A stretch of 64,000 nucleotides of DNA from Polaromonas sp. JS666 (GTDB lineage: Bacteria > Pseudomonadota > Gammaproteobacteria > Burkholderiales > Burkholderiaceae_C): the NCBI RefSeq assembly GCF_900103405.1, contig NZ_FNHX01000005.1, positions 188,845 to 252,844 of the forward strand, given 5' to 3'. The notes beneath the pieces are model-generated. The model saw only the letters and a program-made list of their open reading frames with translations, did not search any database and was not told the origin of the DNA. Shown here in pieces: positions 1-9,625 of the stretch (position 1 is its first letter; each line of letters opens with the position of its first letter). A program made the position numbers and the translations under genes.

Positions 1-771
1 GGTCGGTGTTTTGGCCATGGCCTGCGATGCCGGCTTGCGAGCGCCCTGGGGCGGCAGCGCCTCGGCTTTTTCCATGTTGGCGGCGTAGTCGCTGCCGGGG
101 CAGTAGACGATGGCGTCCTCGCCGGTCGCGGCGATCACCTGGAATTCCTCGCTGAGGTCGCCGCCTATGGCGCCGCTGTCGGCAGCCACCGCGCGGTAGC
201 TCAGGCCGAAGCGGTCAAAAATCCTGCGGTAGGCGGCCGCCATGGCCTGGTAGCTGGCTTTGGCGCCGGCCTGGTCGCGGTCGAAGCTGTAGGCGTCCTT
301 CATGATGAACTCGCGCCCACGCATCAGGCCAAAGCGCGGCCGGCGTTCGTCGCGGAACTTGGTCTGGATCTGGTACAGGTTCTTCGGCAGCTGCTTGTAG
401 CTCTTGATGTCCTGGCGCATCACGTCGGTGACGACTTCTTCGCTGGTCGGCTGGACCACGAAGTCGCGGCCGTGGCGGTCCTTGATGCGCAGCAATTCGG
501 GGCCCATTTTTTCAAAACGGCCGGTTTCCTGCCAGAGCTCGGCCGGCTGGATCACCGGCATGGTCATTTCCACGGCGCCGGCCCGGTTCATTTCCTCGCG
601 CACGATGGCTTCGACCTTGCGGATCACGCGCAGGCCCATGGGCATGTAGTTGTAAACGCCGGCGCCCAGTTTCTTGATCATGCCGGCCCGCATCATGAGC
701 TGGTGGCTGACGACCTCCGCGTCGGCAGGGGCTTCCTTGAGGGTGGAAATGAAGAACTGGGAGGCTTTCAT
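1..771 (-). CDS. proS: Prolyl-tRNA synthetase, N-terminal part (cut by window edge)
   Basis: Class II aminoacyl-tRNA synthetase charging tRNA-Pro in the cytoplasm. The first 257 residues are visible. They begin [15 protein letters not shown] and include the class II motif 2 region ([17 protein letters not shown], then IMKDAYSFD). The last visible part, with [17 protein letters not shown] and [18 protein letters not shown], matches the start of the editing insertion of bacterial-type ProRS. The gene continues past base 1, so its C-terminus is unseen. It is transcribed divergently from rppH. A tRNA-Pro gene lies 5.6 kb away, which is probably coincidental. Confidence 0.95.
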   Translation of the reverse strand, partial: MKASQFFISTLKEAPADAEVVSHQLMMRAGMIKKLGAGVYNYMPMGLRVIRKVEAIVREEMNRAGAVEMTMPVIQPAELWQETGRFEKMGPELLRIKDRHGRDFVVQPTSEEVVTDVMRQDIKSYKQLPKNLYQIQTKFRDERRPRFGLMRGREFIMKDAYSFDRDQAGAKASYQAMAAAYRRIFDRFGLSYRAVAADSGAIGGDLSEEFQVIAATGEDAIVYCPGSDYAANMEKAEALPPQGARKPASQAMAKTPT

Positions 772-834
772 GGGCGGTTTTCGGGGAATCCGGGGTTGGA
801 AATGGGGGAAAAGGTGCTGCAGCCCGCCGTGCGC

Positions 835-863
835 TTGGCGCTGGGGCCTTCGCTGTGCATAAT
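835..863 (+). promoter_or_regulatory. Sigma-70-like promoter of rppH
   Basis: TTGGCG at 835-840 and CATAAT at 858-863 are separated by exactly 17 bases. They lie about 30 bases upstream of the rppH start in the proS/rppH divergent region. Both hexamers match the sigma-70 consensus at 4 or 5 of 6 positions. Assigned by eye only. Confidence 0.55.
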
Positions 864-894
864 GGACTCAGTTTAAAAAATTTGAGGTTTGATT

Positions 895-1596
895 ATGCTT
901 GACCGGGACGGCTTTAGGCCCAACGTCGGCATCATCTTGCTCAACCAGAGAAGTCAGGTATTTTGGGGCAAACGTATCCGTACCCACTCGTGGCAGTTTC
1001 CGCAGGGTGGCATTGATCGGGGCGAAAATCCCGAGCAGGCCATGTACCGCGAGTTGCATGAAGAAGTGGGGCTGTTGCCGCAGCATGTGAATGTGCTGGC
1101 CCGAACCCGAGACTGGTTGCGCTATGAGGTGCCTGACCGGTTCATCCGCCGCGATGCGCGCGGACATTACAAAGGCCAGAAGCAAATCTGGTTTCTCCTT
1201 CAACTGGTCGGCCACGACTGGGACTTGAATCTGCGCGCCACCGACCATCCTGAATTCGATGCCTGGCGCTGGAATGACTACTGGGTACCACTGGACGTGG
1301 TGGTCGAATTCAAGCGCGGTGTCTATGAAATGGCGCTGACCGAACTCGCCAGGTTTGTTCCGCGCGTGGACAACCGGGCCGAGCCGCGCCCCGACCATCG
1401 CAACCGCTATCTGCGTGGCGGCTTGCATCAGCGCGACCATTCGAACCCGCCGGGCGAAGCCGGATTCCATGCCTCGGGCGAGTCTTTTCACGCCCAGATC
1501 CGGCCGGGCGCCTCTTTTGAATTGCCGCCGGGCGCCACCTTTGAACCCGATCCGCAAACCAGTCTGGGTACGGATCCCACCAACACAAAACCATGA
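895..1596 (+). CDS. rppH: RNA 5'-pyrophosphohydrolase RppH
   Basis: Nudix hydrolase that removes pyrophosphate from the 5' end of triphosphorylated mRNA and so starts RNase E-dependent decay. The N-terminus [14 protein letters not shown], the segment [12 protein letters not shown] and the Nudix box ending [10 protein letters not shown] are typical. I chose the ATG at 895 because it matches the family start and has GAGG 8 bases upstream; a TTG at 889 is in frame but less likely. The 233 residues exceed the enterobacterial protein (about 176). The extra C-terminal tail is Pro/Gly-rich, with [17 protein letters not shown], and probably disordered. The stop overlaps the next start (ATGA), so the two genes are probably cotranslated. 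Confidence 0.93.
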   Translation: MLDRDGFRPNVGIILLNQRSQVFWGKRIRTHSWQFPQGGIDRGENPEQAMYRELHEEVGLLPQHVNVLARTRDWLRYEVPDRFIRRDARGHYKGQKQIWFLLQLVGHDWDLNLRATDHPEFDAWRWNDYWVPLDVVVEFKRGVYEMALTELARFVPRVDNRAEPRPDHRNRYLRGGLHQRDHSNPPGEAGFHASGESFHAQIRPGASFELPPGATFEPDPQTSLGTDPTNTKP

Positions 1597-2114
1597 AATT
1601 CAAATGGGTCTTTTTGGCCACCTCCTTCCTGATGGCGCTTAACGCCTCGGGTCCGGCACAAGCCCAGGTATACGCGCTCGAGGACCCCGCCGACTGGAAG
1701 GAAATCGAGACGCCGCCGCCACCGGCGTTTGATATCAAGAAACTGATCACCCTTGAGGTCTCACCCAACTCCCAGCTGGTCTACGGCGTGGATCCGGCGA
1801 CCATCAGCATCTCCCCGAAAGACGGGATCGTGCGCTACGTGATGGTGGCTTCCAATGCCAGCGGCGCCCGCAATGTGATGTACGAAGGCATACGCTGCTC
1901 GACCGGCGAATTCAAGACCTATGCCCGCTATTCCCCGGACGGGAAGTGGACCGATGTGAGCAAGCCGGAATGGCGCTCGCTGTTTGAAAACATGCCGTCC
2001 AAACATGCCTTGCGCTTTGCCCGGGCCGGGGCCTGCGACAGCGCGGCGCCCGCGACCTCGGTCGATACGCTGGTCAGGCGCTTGAAGAACCAGAACTTCA
2101 GGATGGTCGAATAA
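1593..2114 (+). CDS. CNP1-like family exported protein
   Basis: A 173-residue protein with a clear signal peptide ([25 protein letters not shown], cleavage probably after AQA). The mature part, with the pattern [20 protein letters not shown] and an ending in [12 protein letters not shown], resembles the CNP1-like family (cryptic neisserial protein 1), which is frequent in Burkholderiales and has no established function. Two cysteines (GIRC, GACD) could form a periplasmic disulfide. The start overlaps the rppH stop by four bases, implying translational coupling. Family recognition is good; its role is unknown. Confidence 0.8.
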   Translation: MKFKWVFLATSFLMALNASGPAQAQVYALEDPADWKEIETPPPPAFDIKKLITLEVSPNSQLVYGVDPATISISPKDGIVRYVMVASNASGARNVMYEGIRCSTGEFKTYARYSPDGKWTDVSKPEWRSLFENMPSKHALRFARAGACDSAAPATSVDTLVRRLKNQNFRMVE

Positions 2115-2145
2115 GCCGGCCGGCCCGCTGTACGACCGAGAGGGC

Positions 2146-3282
2146 TTAGCGGGTCAACACGAGGTTGGTGCGGTGGACCATTTCGGGTTCACCCGTATAC
2201 CCTAGCAGCCGCTCGAATTCCGTAGAGGCCTTGCGGCAGATCAGCCGGGCTTCGGCGCTGGAGTAGTTGGCCAGCCCGCGCGCGATCTCCGTGCCTTCGG
2301 GGCTGCGTATGGCGATGACGTCGCCGCGCGAAAACTCGCCCTGGACTGCCGTCATGCCGATGGGCAGGAGGCTTTTGCCCTCGCCCTGTACCTTGACCAC
2401 CGCGCCCGCGTCCACGGTGACTGAACCGCGCATCTGCAGGTGATCGGCCATCCATTGTTTGCGTGCCTGCAGCTTCTGGGTCTGCGCCACCAGCAAGGTG
2501 CCTATGGGCTCGCCCTGTACCAGCCGGATCAGCGCCTGCGGTTCACGGCCCCAGGCAATCACGGTGGAGGCGCCCGATCCCGCTGCGCGCTTGGCGGCCA
2601 GTATCTTGGTGATCATGCCACCCTTGCCGATGCTGGAGCCCGCACCTCCCGCCATGGCCTCCAGCGCCGGGTCACCGGCTTTGGCTTCGTGCACGAACTG
2701 CGCTGCCGGGTCCTTGCGCGGATCGGCGGTGTACAAGCCCTTCTGGTCGGTGAGGATGACCAGCGCGTCGGCTTCCACGAGGTTGGCCACCAGCGCGCCC
2801 AGCGTGTCGTTGTCGCCGAACTTGATTTCGTCGTTGACCACTGTGTCGTTTTCGTTGATGACGGGCACGACGCCCAGCTGCAGCAGGGCCAAAAGGGTGG
2901 AGCGGGCGTTGATGTAGCGCTCGCGGTCGGCCAGGTCGGCATGCGTAAGCAGAACCTGCGCGCTGCCTATGCCGTTTTCGCGCAGTTTGGTCTCATAGAC
3001 CTGAACCAGGCCCATCTGGCCCACCGCGGCGGCGGCCTGCAGTTCATGGATGGCCTTGGGGCGGCTACCCCAGTTCAGGCGTTTCATGCCCTCGGCAATG
3101 GCGCCGCTGCTGACCATGATCACTTCGCGCCCGTCCTTCACGAGGGCTGCCAGTTGTTCGCACCATTGGCCGATGGCGGTCGCATCCAGCCCGCGACCCT
3201 CATTGGTGACCAGGCTGGAACCCACCTTGACCACAATGCGTCTGGCGTTGCGCAGGACGGTGGAGCCGGGTTTGTCTTGCAT
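2146..3282 (-). CDS. proB: Glutamate 5-kinase ProB
   Basis: Catalyses ATP-dependent phosphorylation of glutamate, the first step of proline synthesis. The 378 residues begin [23 protein letters not shown], giving the amino-acid kinase domain ([46 protein letters not shown]). A C-terminal PUA domain of about 90 residues follows. A longer in-frame start at 3363 exists, but the ATG at 3282 matches the family and has a GAGAAG ribosome site. It lies downstream of obgE on the same strand, a gene order common in betaproteobacteria. Confidence 0.96.
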   Translation of the reverse strand: MQDKPGSTVLRNARRIVVKVGSSLVTNEGRGLDATAIGQWCEQLAALVKDGREVIMVSSGAIAEGMKRLNWGSRPKAIHELQAAAAVGQMGLVQVYETKLRENGIGSAQVLLTHADLADRERYINARSTLLALLQLGVVPVINENDTVVNDEIKFGDNDTLGALVANLVEADALVILTDQKGLYTADPRKDPAAQFVHEAKAGDPALEAMAGGAGSSIGKGGMITKILAAKRAAGSGASTVIAWGREPQALIRLVQGEPIGTLLVAQTQKLQARKQWMADHLQMRGSVTVDAGAVVKVQGEGKSLLPIGMTAVQGEFSRGDVIAIRSPEGTEIARGLANYSSAEARLICRKASTEFERLLGYTGEPEMVHRTNLVLTR

Positions 3283-3395
3283 GTTCGGTACTTCTCGGGC
3301 TGCGGTCCCGTCAACACGGGCGTGGGCAGCGATTGTTGTTGGGTGGCAAGTGCAGCCCTGCACCTGCCTGCGGCTGGGGTGCCGGAAACGAGGGG

Positions 3396-4481
3396 TCAGG
3401 ACGATTCCGGCGGTTCGGGGGGGAGCGGGGCAAAGCGCGGGTCGACTTCTTCCACGGGTTGTTCGCTTTTCTGAACCTGCTTGACGTGCTGGTAGATCGT
3501 CTTGATCAGGTGCTCGCAGCCCTCGCGCGTCAGCGCCGAAATCTCGAACACCGGGCCTTTGAATTTGAAGCGCTTGACGAAATCCTTGACGATGGCGGCG
3601 CGCTTGTCGCTGTCCACCATGTCCAGTTTGTTGAGAACCAGCCAGCGCGGCTTTTCATACAGCGCTTCATCGTATTTCTTGAGTTCGCCCACAATGGCTT
3701 TGGCCTGCGCCACCGGGTCCACGCCCTCGTCGAAGGGCGCCAGGTCCACGATGTGCAGTAGCAGGCGGGTGCGCTGCAGGTGCCGCAGGAAGAGATGGCC
3801 CAGGCCCGCGCCTTCGGAGGCTCCCTCGATCAGGCCGGGCAGGTCGGCCACCACAAAACTTTGCTCGGGGCCCACCCGCACCACGCCCAGGTTGGGATGC
3901 AGTGTGGTGAAGGGGTAGTCGGCGATGCGGGGGCGGGCATTGGAAACCGCCGAGATAAAGGTGGACTTGCCGGCGTTGGGCATGCCCAGCAGGCCGACGT
4001 CGGCCAGAACCTTGAGTTCCAGCTTTAGGCTTTTGCGCTCACCGGGCCAGCCGGGCGTCTTGCTGCGCGGCGCGCGGTTGGTCGAGCTCTTGAAACGCAG
4101 GTTGCCGAAACCGCCGTCGCCGCCTTTGGCGATCAGGACCTGCTCGCCTGGAACCAGCAGTTCAAAGAGAACCTCGCCGGTCTCGGCATCGGTCAGGATG
4201 GTGCCCACCGGCATCTTGAGGATGATGTCGTCGCCCTTGGCGCCGAACATGTCCGAGCCCATGCCGTGCTGGCCGTTGCGGGCCTCGTGGCGGCGTGAAA
4301 ACCGGAAGTCCACCAGGGTGTTCAGATTGATGTCGGCCACCGCATACACGTGGCCGCCACGTCCGCCGTCGCCGCCGTTGGGGCCGCCGAACTCTTTGTA
4401 TTTTTCGTGGCTGAACGAGACGCAGCCACTCCCGCCATCGCCTGCGGCAATGTCAATAAAGGCTTCGTCAACAAATTTCAT
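3396..4481 (-). CDS. obgE: Obg GTPase (CgtA), ribosome assembly and stress
   Basis: Essential GTPase that binds the 50S subunit and takes part in ribosome maturation and the stringent response. The N-terminal glycine-rich Obg fold is obvious ([29 protein letters not shown]). The G domain follows, with G1 [10 protein letters not shown]3 DLPGLIEGA and G4 NKLD. The C-terminal tail is acidic and proline-rich. It is transcribed with rplU and rpmA upstream in the usual L21-L27-Obg order. An intrinsic terminator-like hairpin separates it from rpmA, so its expression may be lower than that of the ribosomal genes. Confidence 0.97.
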   Translation of the reverse strand: MKFVDEAFIDIAAGDGGSGCVSFSHEKYKEFGGPNGGDGGRGGHVYAVADINLNTLVDFRFSRRHEARNGQHGMGSDMFGAKGDDIILKMPVGTILTDAETGEVLFELLVPGEQVLIAKGGDGGFGNLRFKSSTNRAPRSKTPGWPGERKSLKLELKVLADVGLLGMPNAGKSTFISAVSNARPRIADYPFTTLHPNLGVVRVGPEQSFVVADLPGLIEGASEGAGLGHLFLRHLQRTRLLLHIVDLAPFDEGVDPVAQAKAIVGELKKYDEALYEKPRWLVLNKLDMVDSDKRAAIVKDFVKRFKFKGPVFEISALTREGCEHLIKTIYQHVKQVQKSEQPVEEVDPRFAPLPPEPPESS

Positions 4482-4541
4482 GATGGGAGTGCCGCGGTTA
4501 AAACAGGGGCTGTGAGGGCCGGATCAAGTTTACAAACAAAA

Positions 4542-4563
4542 AAGCCCCGACAGGTCGGGGCTT
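4542..4563 (-). terminator. Intrinsic terminator after rpmA
   Basis: AAGCCCCGAC, AG, GTCGGGGCTT forms a perfect 10-bp stem with a 2-base centre (in practice a 4-base loop). On the minus strand it is followed by a T-run (TTTTTTG). It lies between rpmA and obgE. The plus-strand side also has a short T-rich stretch, but no plus-strand gene leads into it. Confidence 0.8.
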
Positions 4564-4598
4564 CGTTTCAGTCGAAGTGACTTATCGAAGTGATCAGC

Positions 4599-4856
4599 TT
4601 ACGCCGGGGTCACGTCCACGGTGTGCTTGTTCAGCGCGCCCTTGACGGAAAACGAGACCGAGCCGTCAACCAGTGCAAACAGGGTGTGGTCCTTGCCGAT
4701 GCCGACATTGACGCCTGGATGGAACTTGGTGCCGCGCTGGCGCACGATGATGCTGCCTGCGTTGATGACTTCACCGCCAAATTTCTTGACGCCCAGCATT
4801 TTGGGCTGTGAATCACGCCCGTTTCGCGTAGAGCCGCCGCCTTTTTTCTGTGCCAT
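4599..4856 (-). CDS. rpmA: 50S ribosomal protein L27
   Basis: 85-residue ribosomal protein near the peptidyl-transferase centre. The sequence begins [19 protein letters not shown] and contains [22 protein letters not shown], both diagnostic of L27. It follows rplU by 27 bases in the same transcript. The N-terminus is the ordinary short type, with no cleavable Firmicute-style extension. Confidence 0.97.
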   Translation of the reverse strand: MAQKKGGGSTRNGRDSQPKMLGVKKFGGEVINAGSIIVRQRGTKFHPGVNVGIGKDHTLFALVDGSVSFSVKGALNKHTVDVTPA

Positions 4857-4883
4857 TTTTCGTTACTCCTGGTACGTCCCTGC

Positions 4884-5195
4884 TCAGCCGGCGATGGCGC
4901 CGATTTGCAGTTCCGTGTAGTTTTGCCGGTGGCCCTGGCGCTTTTGGTAGTGCTTGCGACGGCGCATTTTGAAAATGCGAACCTTGTCGTGCCTACCTTG
5001 CGAAAGGACAGTGACTGTAACAGTGGCGCCGGACACCAAGGGCGTACCAACCGTGATCGAGCTGCCGGTGCCGACAGCCAATACCTGGTCAATAACGATC
5101 TCTTGGCCTACGTCCGCAGCAATCTGTTCTACTTTAATTTTTTCTCCGGTAGCAACCTTGTATTGTTTGCCACCGGTTTTTATGACCGCGTACAT
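4884..5195 (-). CDS. rplU: 50S ribosomal protein L21
   Basis: 103 residues beginning [20 protein letters not shown] and ending [11 protein letters not shown]. The C-terminal motif [16 protein letters not shown] is the L21 signature. It is the first gene of the L21-L27-Obg transcript. A plausible promoter lies about 50 bases upstream on the minus strand. Confidence 0.97.
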   Translation of the reverse strand: MYAVIKTGGKQYKVATGEKIKVEQIAADVGQEIVIDQVLAVGTGSSITVGTPLVSGATVTVTVLSQGRHDKVRIFKMRRRKHYQKRQGHRQNYTELQIGAIAG

Positions 5196-5245
5196 GTAAG
5201 ACCTCGTAAATTGAGTTCTGCAGACGGATTTCCGCAGAGCCGGCT

Positions 5246-5274
5246 ATTCTAGCATGGCGGGCCAAAATTGGCCA
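5246..5274 (-). promoter_or_regulatory. Promoter of rplU-rpmA
   Basis: Read on the minus strand, TGGCCA and TAGAAT are separated by 17 bases. TG sits one base before the -10, making an extended -10 (TGCTAGAAT). It is 50 bases upstream of the rplU ATG, divergent from the ispB promoter. Judged by eye. Confidence 0.55.
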
Positions 5275-5345
5275 GAGGGGCGATTTTGCGGGTTTTTGGG
5301 CTGGTTTGCCGGGCCGGCCGGGCCAGGGTGTGCAGGGCGGCTTCC

Positions 5346-5351
5346 TATAAT
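5346..5351 (+). promoter_or_regulatory. -10 element upstream of ispB
   Basis: A perfect TATAAT lies 30 bases upstream of the TTG start of ispB. No convincing -35 hexamer is seen at 16-18 bases spacing, so this may be a weak or activator-dependent promoter. Confidence 0.45.
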
Positions 5352-5380
5352 CGGCCCAAACTTAACGTCTGGATCGCCTT

Positions 5381-6364
5381 TTGTCTGCCAATTCTTCAAG
5401 CACCGCCGCCGCCCTCGCCCTGATTGCCGACGACATGCGCGGGATGGACATGGTGATCGAGCGCCGCCTGAAGTCCGAGGTGCCGCTGGTCAGCCAGGTT
5501 TCCAGCTACATCGTGGCGGCCGGCGGAAAACGGCTTCGCCCCGCCCTTTTGCTGCTGATGTGCGGCGCGCTGGGCTACCGGGGCGATCAGCGTTACAACC
5601 TCGCGGCTGTCGTGGAGTTCATCCACACGGCGACCCTGCTTCATGACGACGTCGTGGACGAGTCCACCCTGCGCCGCGGCCGCGCGACCGCCAACGAGGC
5701 CTTTGGCAACCCGGCGAGCGTGCTGGTTGGCGATTTCCTGTACTCCCGGGCTTTCCAGATGATGGTGGAAGCCGGGGACATGCGCGTCATGCAAACCCTG
5801 GCCGAAGCTACCAATGTGATTGCGGAAGGAGAGGTGCTGCAGCTCATGAATATGCATGACGCGGCGCTGTCCGAGGAAGGCTACCTCAGGGTGATCCGCT
5901 CCAAAACAGCCAAGCTGTTCGAGGCCAGTGCCCGCCTGGCGGCTTTGCTGGCGCAGTCGCCGCCCACTATCGAGCAAAGCTGCGCCGACTATGGCCAGGC
6001 CTTGGGCACGGCATTCCAGGTGATCGACGACGTGCTCGACTACGATGGCGACGTTTCGGAAATGGGGAAAAACCTGGGGGACGACCTGCGGGAAGGCAAG
6101 GCAACCCTGCCTTTGATCATCGCGATGCAGCGTGGCAGCGAGGCGGAGCGGGCCACTATCCGGCAGGCCATTGAAACTGGCGGGACCGACCAGATGGGAC
6201 AGATCATCGCGATCGTGCAGCAGACCGGCGCGCTGCGGGCAACCCGTGATGCCGCAGCCCTGGAGGCCCAGCGTGCGCTGAATGCCTTGCAGATGTTGCC
6301 GCAAAACATTTACAGTAATGCCTTGACGCAGCTGGCCTCCCAATTGCTGGAGAGGCGTTCCTGA
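5381..6364 (+). CDS. ispB: Octaprenyl diphosphate synthase (ubiquinone side chain)
   Basis: Trans-prenyltransferase that extends FPP with IPP to make the ubiquinone-8 side chain. Both aspartate-rich motifs are present: LLHDDVVDESTLRRG and FQVIDDVLDYDGD. GGKRLRPALLLL is also typical. The 327 residues fit the family. The best start is TTG at 5381 (MSANSSSTAAALALIADDM), because no ATG lies before the conserved N-terminus except at MRGMDMV. A polyprenyl synthase upstream of a tRNA-Pro and pilB is a known Burkholderiales order. Other ubiquinone genes (ubiE, ubiJ, ubiB) are at 26.6-30.7 kb. Confidence 0.93.
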   Translation: MSANSSSTAAALALIADDMRGMDMVIERRLKSEVPLVSQVSSYIVAAGGKRLRPALLLLMCGALGYRGDQRYNLAAVVEFIHTATLLHDDVVDESTLRRGRATANEAFGNPASVLVGDFLYSRAFQMMVEAGDMRVMQTLAEATNVIAEGEVLQLMNMHDAALSEEGYLRVIRSKTAKLFEASARLAALLAQSPPTIEQSCADYGQALGTAFQVIDDVLDYDGDVSEMGKNLGDDLREGKATLPLIIAMQRGSEAERATIRQAIETGGTDQMGQIIAIVQQTGALRATRDAAALEAQRALNALQMLPQNIYSNALTQLASQLLERRS

Positions 6365-6379
6365 TTGCTTGTGTGACGG

Positions 6380-6456
6380 CGGGGTGTAGCTTAGCCTGGT
6401 AGAGCGCTACGTTCGGGACGTAGAGGCCGGAGGTTCGAATCCTCTCACCCCGACCA
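6380..6456 (+). tRNA. proK: tRNA-Pro, anticodon CGG
   Basis: A 77-nt cloverleaf. The acceptor stem is CGGGGTG/CACCCCG, the anticodon stem is CTACG/CGTAG, and the loop TTCGGGA gives anticodon CGG, reading CCG proline codons. The T arm contains GGTTCGAATCC. The 3' CCA is encoded. The initial C1 is usual for bacterial tRNA-Pro. Confidence 0.97.
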
Positions 6457-6589
6457 GGCCTGTGTTCTTTCTTCTTAAGTGTGCGTTTCTTCGCATAGTT
6501 CCAACGCTGTCTGCGGCGGGCAGGGTGTTTTCGATTTACACCCGGGAATCTATAAGCGATGATACATATTTGAGCTAAACCCGAGAACC

Positions 6590-8323
6590 ATGGCCGCTGT
6601 CGACACCGCAATCAACCAATCGCCTTCCATGGCCTTGCCCGGCTTGGGACGGGCTCTGGTGGTGGCGGGGAAACTGGGTCAAAAGGCCGCCGAAGACATT
6701 TTTCGCAAGGCGCAAAGCGGGCGCACCAGCTTCATCGCCGAGCTGACGGGGTCCGGCGCGGTTTCCGCGTTCGACCTGGCCCATACCATGTCCACGGCTT
6801 TTGCCGCGCCTTTGCTGGATCTGGAGGCCATTGATGCCCAGCGTTTGCCCAAGGGCCTGCTCGACCCCAAGATCTGCACGACCTACCGTATTGTTGTCCT
6901 GAGCAAGCGCAACAACCGCCTGATTGTCGCGACGGCGGACCCGTCCGACCAGGAGGCCGCGGAAAAAATCAAGTTCTCCACCCAGATGGGGGTGGACTGG
7001 GTGATCGCCGAATACGACAAGCTTTCCAAGCTGGTGGAGGTTTCCAACACCTCCGCGACCGAGGCCATGGAAAGCATCATCGGCGACGACTTCGAGTTTG
7101 ACGAGTCCACCGCCGACGCGACGGCCGAGGACAGCGAAGCCAGCGTCTCCGAGGTCGAAGATGCCCCGGTTGTCAAATTCCTGCAGAAAATGCTGCTCGA
7201 TGCCTTCAGCATGCGGGCCTCCGACCTGCACTTCGAGCCCTTCGAGCACACCTACCGCGTGCGTTTTCGTGTTGACGGCGAATTGCGCGAAATCGCCTCG
7301 CCGCCTGTGGCCATCAAGGAAAAGCTGGCCGCGCGCATCAAGGTCATTTCCAAGCTCGATATTTCCGAAAAGCGCGTGCCGCAAGACGGCAAGATGAAGC
7401 TCAAGATAGGCCCGGACCGGGTGATCGATTTCCGGGTCAGCACCCTGCCCACCATGTATGGCGAAAAAATCGTCATTCGTATTCTTGACCCGAGCAGCGC
7501 CAAGCTGGGCATCGATGCGCTGGGCTATGAGCCGGCGGAGAAAGAGCGCCTGCTGCACGCCATCCAGAGGCCGTACGGCATGGTTCTCGTGACCGGCCCC
7601 ACGGGTTCGGGCAAGACCGTTTCGCTCTACACCTGCCTGAACATCCTCAACAAGCCCGGCGTCAACATCGCGACGGCCGAAGATCCCGCCGAAATCACCT
7701 TGCCGGGCGTCAACCAGGTGAGCATGAACGACAAGGCGGGCATGACCTTTTCGGTCGCGCTCAAGGCCTTCTTGCGGCAGGATCCCGACATCATCATGGT
7801 TGGTGAGATCCGGGACCTGGAAACCGCCGATATCGCGATCAAGGCCGCCCAGACCGGCCATATGGTCATGTCGACGCTGCACACCAACGATGCGCCGACC
7901 ACACTGACGCGTATGCGCAACATGGGCATCGCACCCTTTAACATCGCTTCCAGCGTGATCCTGATCACCGCCCAGCGGCTGGCACGGCGCCTGTGCCCCA
8001 ACTGCAAAGCCCCTGCGGACATCCCGCGCGAGACCCTGCTGGACGCGGGTTTCACCGAAGACGATGTGGACGGTTCCTGGACGCCTTACCGGCCGGTTGG
8101 TTGCTCCATGTGTACGAATGGTTACAAAGGCCGGGTCGGTGTTTATCAGGTTATGCCCATTTCCGAAGAGATTCAGCGTATCGTCCTTCGCGACGGCAGC
8201 GCCCTGGAAATCGCGGCCCAAGCGGAGGCGGAGGGAGTCAAAAGCTTGCGCCAGTCGGGGTTGTCCAAAGTCAAGCTCGGCATGACTTCGCTGGAAGAAA
8301 TTCTGGGCTGTACCAATGTTTAA
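6590..8323 (+). CDS. pilB: Type IV pilus extension ATPase PilB
   Basis: Hexameric cytoplasmic ATPase that powers type IVa pilus assembly. The 577 residues hold an N-terminal T2SSE_N-like domain, then the GspE/PulE ATPase core with Walker A GPTGSGKTVSLY, an Asp box and Walker B (DPDIIMVGEIRDLETADIA), and a His box (STLHTNDAPTTLTRM). The four-cysteine zinc element CPNCKAP...CSMCTNGYKGR is complete. It is followed by pilC and pilD, the standard pilBCD order. No major pilin (pilA) or pilus-retraction gene is in the window. The ATG start has only a weak ribosome site. Confidence 0.96.
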   Translation: MAAVDTAINQSPSMALPGLGRALVVAGKLGQKAAEDIFRKAQSGRTSFIAELTGSGAVSAFDLAHTMSTAFAAPLLDLEAIDAQRLPKGLLDPKICTTYRIVVLSKRNNRLIVATADPSDQEAAEKIKFSTQMGVDWVIAEYDKLSKLVEVSNTSATEAMESIIGDDFEFDESTADATAEDSEASVSEVEDAPVVKFLQKMLLDAFSMRASDLHFEPFEHTYRVRFRVDGELREIASPPVAIKEKLAARIKVISKLDISEKRVPQDGKMKLKIGPDRVIDFRVSTLPTMYGEKIVIRILDPSSAKLGIDALGYEPAEKERLLHAIQRPYGMVLVTGPTGSGKTVSLYTCLNILNKPGVNIATAEDPAEITLPGVNQVSMNDKAGMTFSVALKAFLRQDPDIIMVGEIRDLETADIAIKAAQTGHMVMSTLHTNDAPTTLTRMRNMGIAPFNIASSVILITAQRLARRLCPNCKAPADIPRETLLDAGFTEDDVDGSWTPYRPVGCSMCTNGYKGRVGVYQVMPISEEIQRIVLRDGSALEIAAQAEAEGVKSLRQSGLSKVKLGMTSLEEILGCTNV

Positions 8324-8407
8324 GCAGCTGCGTTCAAGAGCCGCCACCCGGCGGTGTGACCGTGGCGACAGGGCGGTCTGAGACTGTCGATACAACGAGA
8401 AAGCATC

Positions 8408-9625
8408 ATGGCAACTGCAGTATCCAAGGGCGTCAAGGAATTTGTTTTCGAGTGGGAGGGCAAGGACCGCGGCGGCAAGCAGGTCCGCGGAGAAATCCGG
8501 GCCGCCGGCGAAAATCAGGTCAAGTCCTCGCTGCGCCGCCAGGGCGTCTTGCCCACCAAAATCAAGAAGCGCAAGATGCGCTCCGGCAAGGCCATCGCCC
8601 CCAAGGACATTGCCATTTTTACCCGCCAGCTGGCCACCATGATGAAGGCCGGCGTACCGCTGCTGCAGTCGTTTGACATCGTGGGCCGCGGCAACCCCAA
8701 TGCCAGCGTCACCAAGCTGCTCAATGATGTGCGCACCGACGTGGAAACCGGCACCTCCCTGAGCGCCGCATTTCGCAAATACCCGCTGTATTTCAATGCG
8801 CTTTATTGCAACCTGGTAGAGGCTGGCGAGGCCGCCGGTATCCTGGAGTCCCTGCTGGATCGCCTTGCGACCTACATGGAAAAAACCGAGGCCATCAAGT
8901 CCAAGATCAAGTCGGCCCTGATGTACCCCATCTCCGTGGTGGTCGTGGCCTTTGTGGTGGTGGCCGTCATCATGATTTTTGTGATTCCGGCGTTCAAAAC
9001 CGTGTTTTCCTCATTCGGCGCGGATTTGCCGGCGCCCACGCTGATCGTCATTGCGATCAGCGAGTTTTTTGTGGCTTATTGGTGGCTGATTTTCGGCGGC
9101 ATAGGCGGTGGGCTTTATTTCTTCTTCCAGGCCTGGAAGCGCAACGAGAAAATGCAGAAGTTCATGGACAGGGTTTTGCTCAAGATTCCCGTGTTCGGCG
9201 CCTTGATCGAAAAATCCTGTATTGCCCGCTGGACGCGCACGCTTTCGACCATGTTCGCTGCGGGCGTGCCGCTGGTGGAGGCGCTGGATTCCGTCGGCGG
9301 TGCTTCCGGCAATTCGCTGTTTGCCGATGCCACCGAGAAAATCCAGCAGGAAGTCTCAACGGGCACCAGCCTGACGGCGGCCATGACGAATGCCAATTTG
9401 TTCCCGTCCATGGTGCTGCAGATGTGCTCGATCGGCGAGGAATCCGGCTCCATCGACCACATGCTGGGCAAGGCCGCCGACTTTTATGAGGCTGAAGTCG
9501 ATGAAATGGTGGCGGGCCTTTCCAGCCTGATGGAGCCCATCATCATCGTGTTCCTGGGCACCCTGATCGGCGGCATTGTGGTCTCCATGTACCTGCCTAT
9601 TTTCAAGCTGGGCCAAGTCGTTTGA
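8408..9625 (+). CDS. pilC: Type IV pilus inner-membrane platform protein PilC
   Basis: Polytopic inner-membrane protein that anchors the PilB motor. The 405 residues contain two copies of the T2SSF domain. The first has FTRQLATMMKAGVPLLQSFD, the second RWTRTLSTMFAAGVPLVEALD. Three hydrophobic segments are evident: VVVVAFVVVAVIMIFVIPAF, a central WWLIFGGIGGGLYFFF, and a C-terminal IIIVFLGTLIGGIVVSMYLP. Its stop overlaps the pilD start (TGATG). Confidence 0.96.
   Translation: MATAVSKGVKEFVFEWEGKDRGGKQVRGEIRAAGENQVKSSLRRQGVLPTKIKKRKMRSGKAIAPKDIAIFTRQLATMMKAGVPLLQSFDIVGRGNPNASVTKLLNDVRTDVETGTSLSAAFRKYPLYFNALYCNLVEAGEAAGILESLLDRLATYMEKTEAIKSKIKSALMYPISVVVVAFVVVAVIMIFVIPAFKTVFSSFGADLPAPTLIVIAISEFFVAYWWLIFGGIGGGLYFFFQAWKRNEKMQKFMDRVLLKIPVFGALIEKSCIARWTRTLSTMFAAGVPLVEALDSVGGASGNSLFADATEKIQQEVSTGTSLTAAMTNANLFPSMVLQMCSIGEESGSIDHMLGKAADFYEAEVDEMVAGLSSLMEPIIIVFLGTLIGGIVVSMYLPIFKLGQVV

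Noticed and set aside
2115-2124. GCCGGCCGGC palindrome after the CNP1-like gene
   Set aside because: Too short and without a loop or T-run; expected by chance in GC-rich DNA.
6529-6566. Promoter upstream of pilB (TATAAG at 6551, TTTACA at 6535)
   Set aside because: The two hexamers are only 10 bases apart, and no other -35 fits. I could not support a promoter by eye.
6575-8395. A 606-codon minus-strand frame opposite pilB
   Set aside because: PilB with Walker motifs and zinc cysteines is the true gene; the antisense frame shows no domain.
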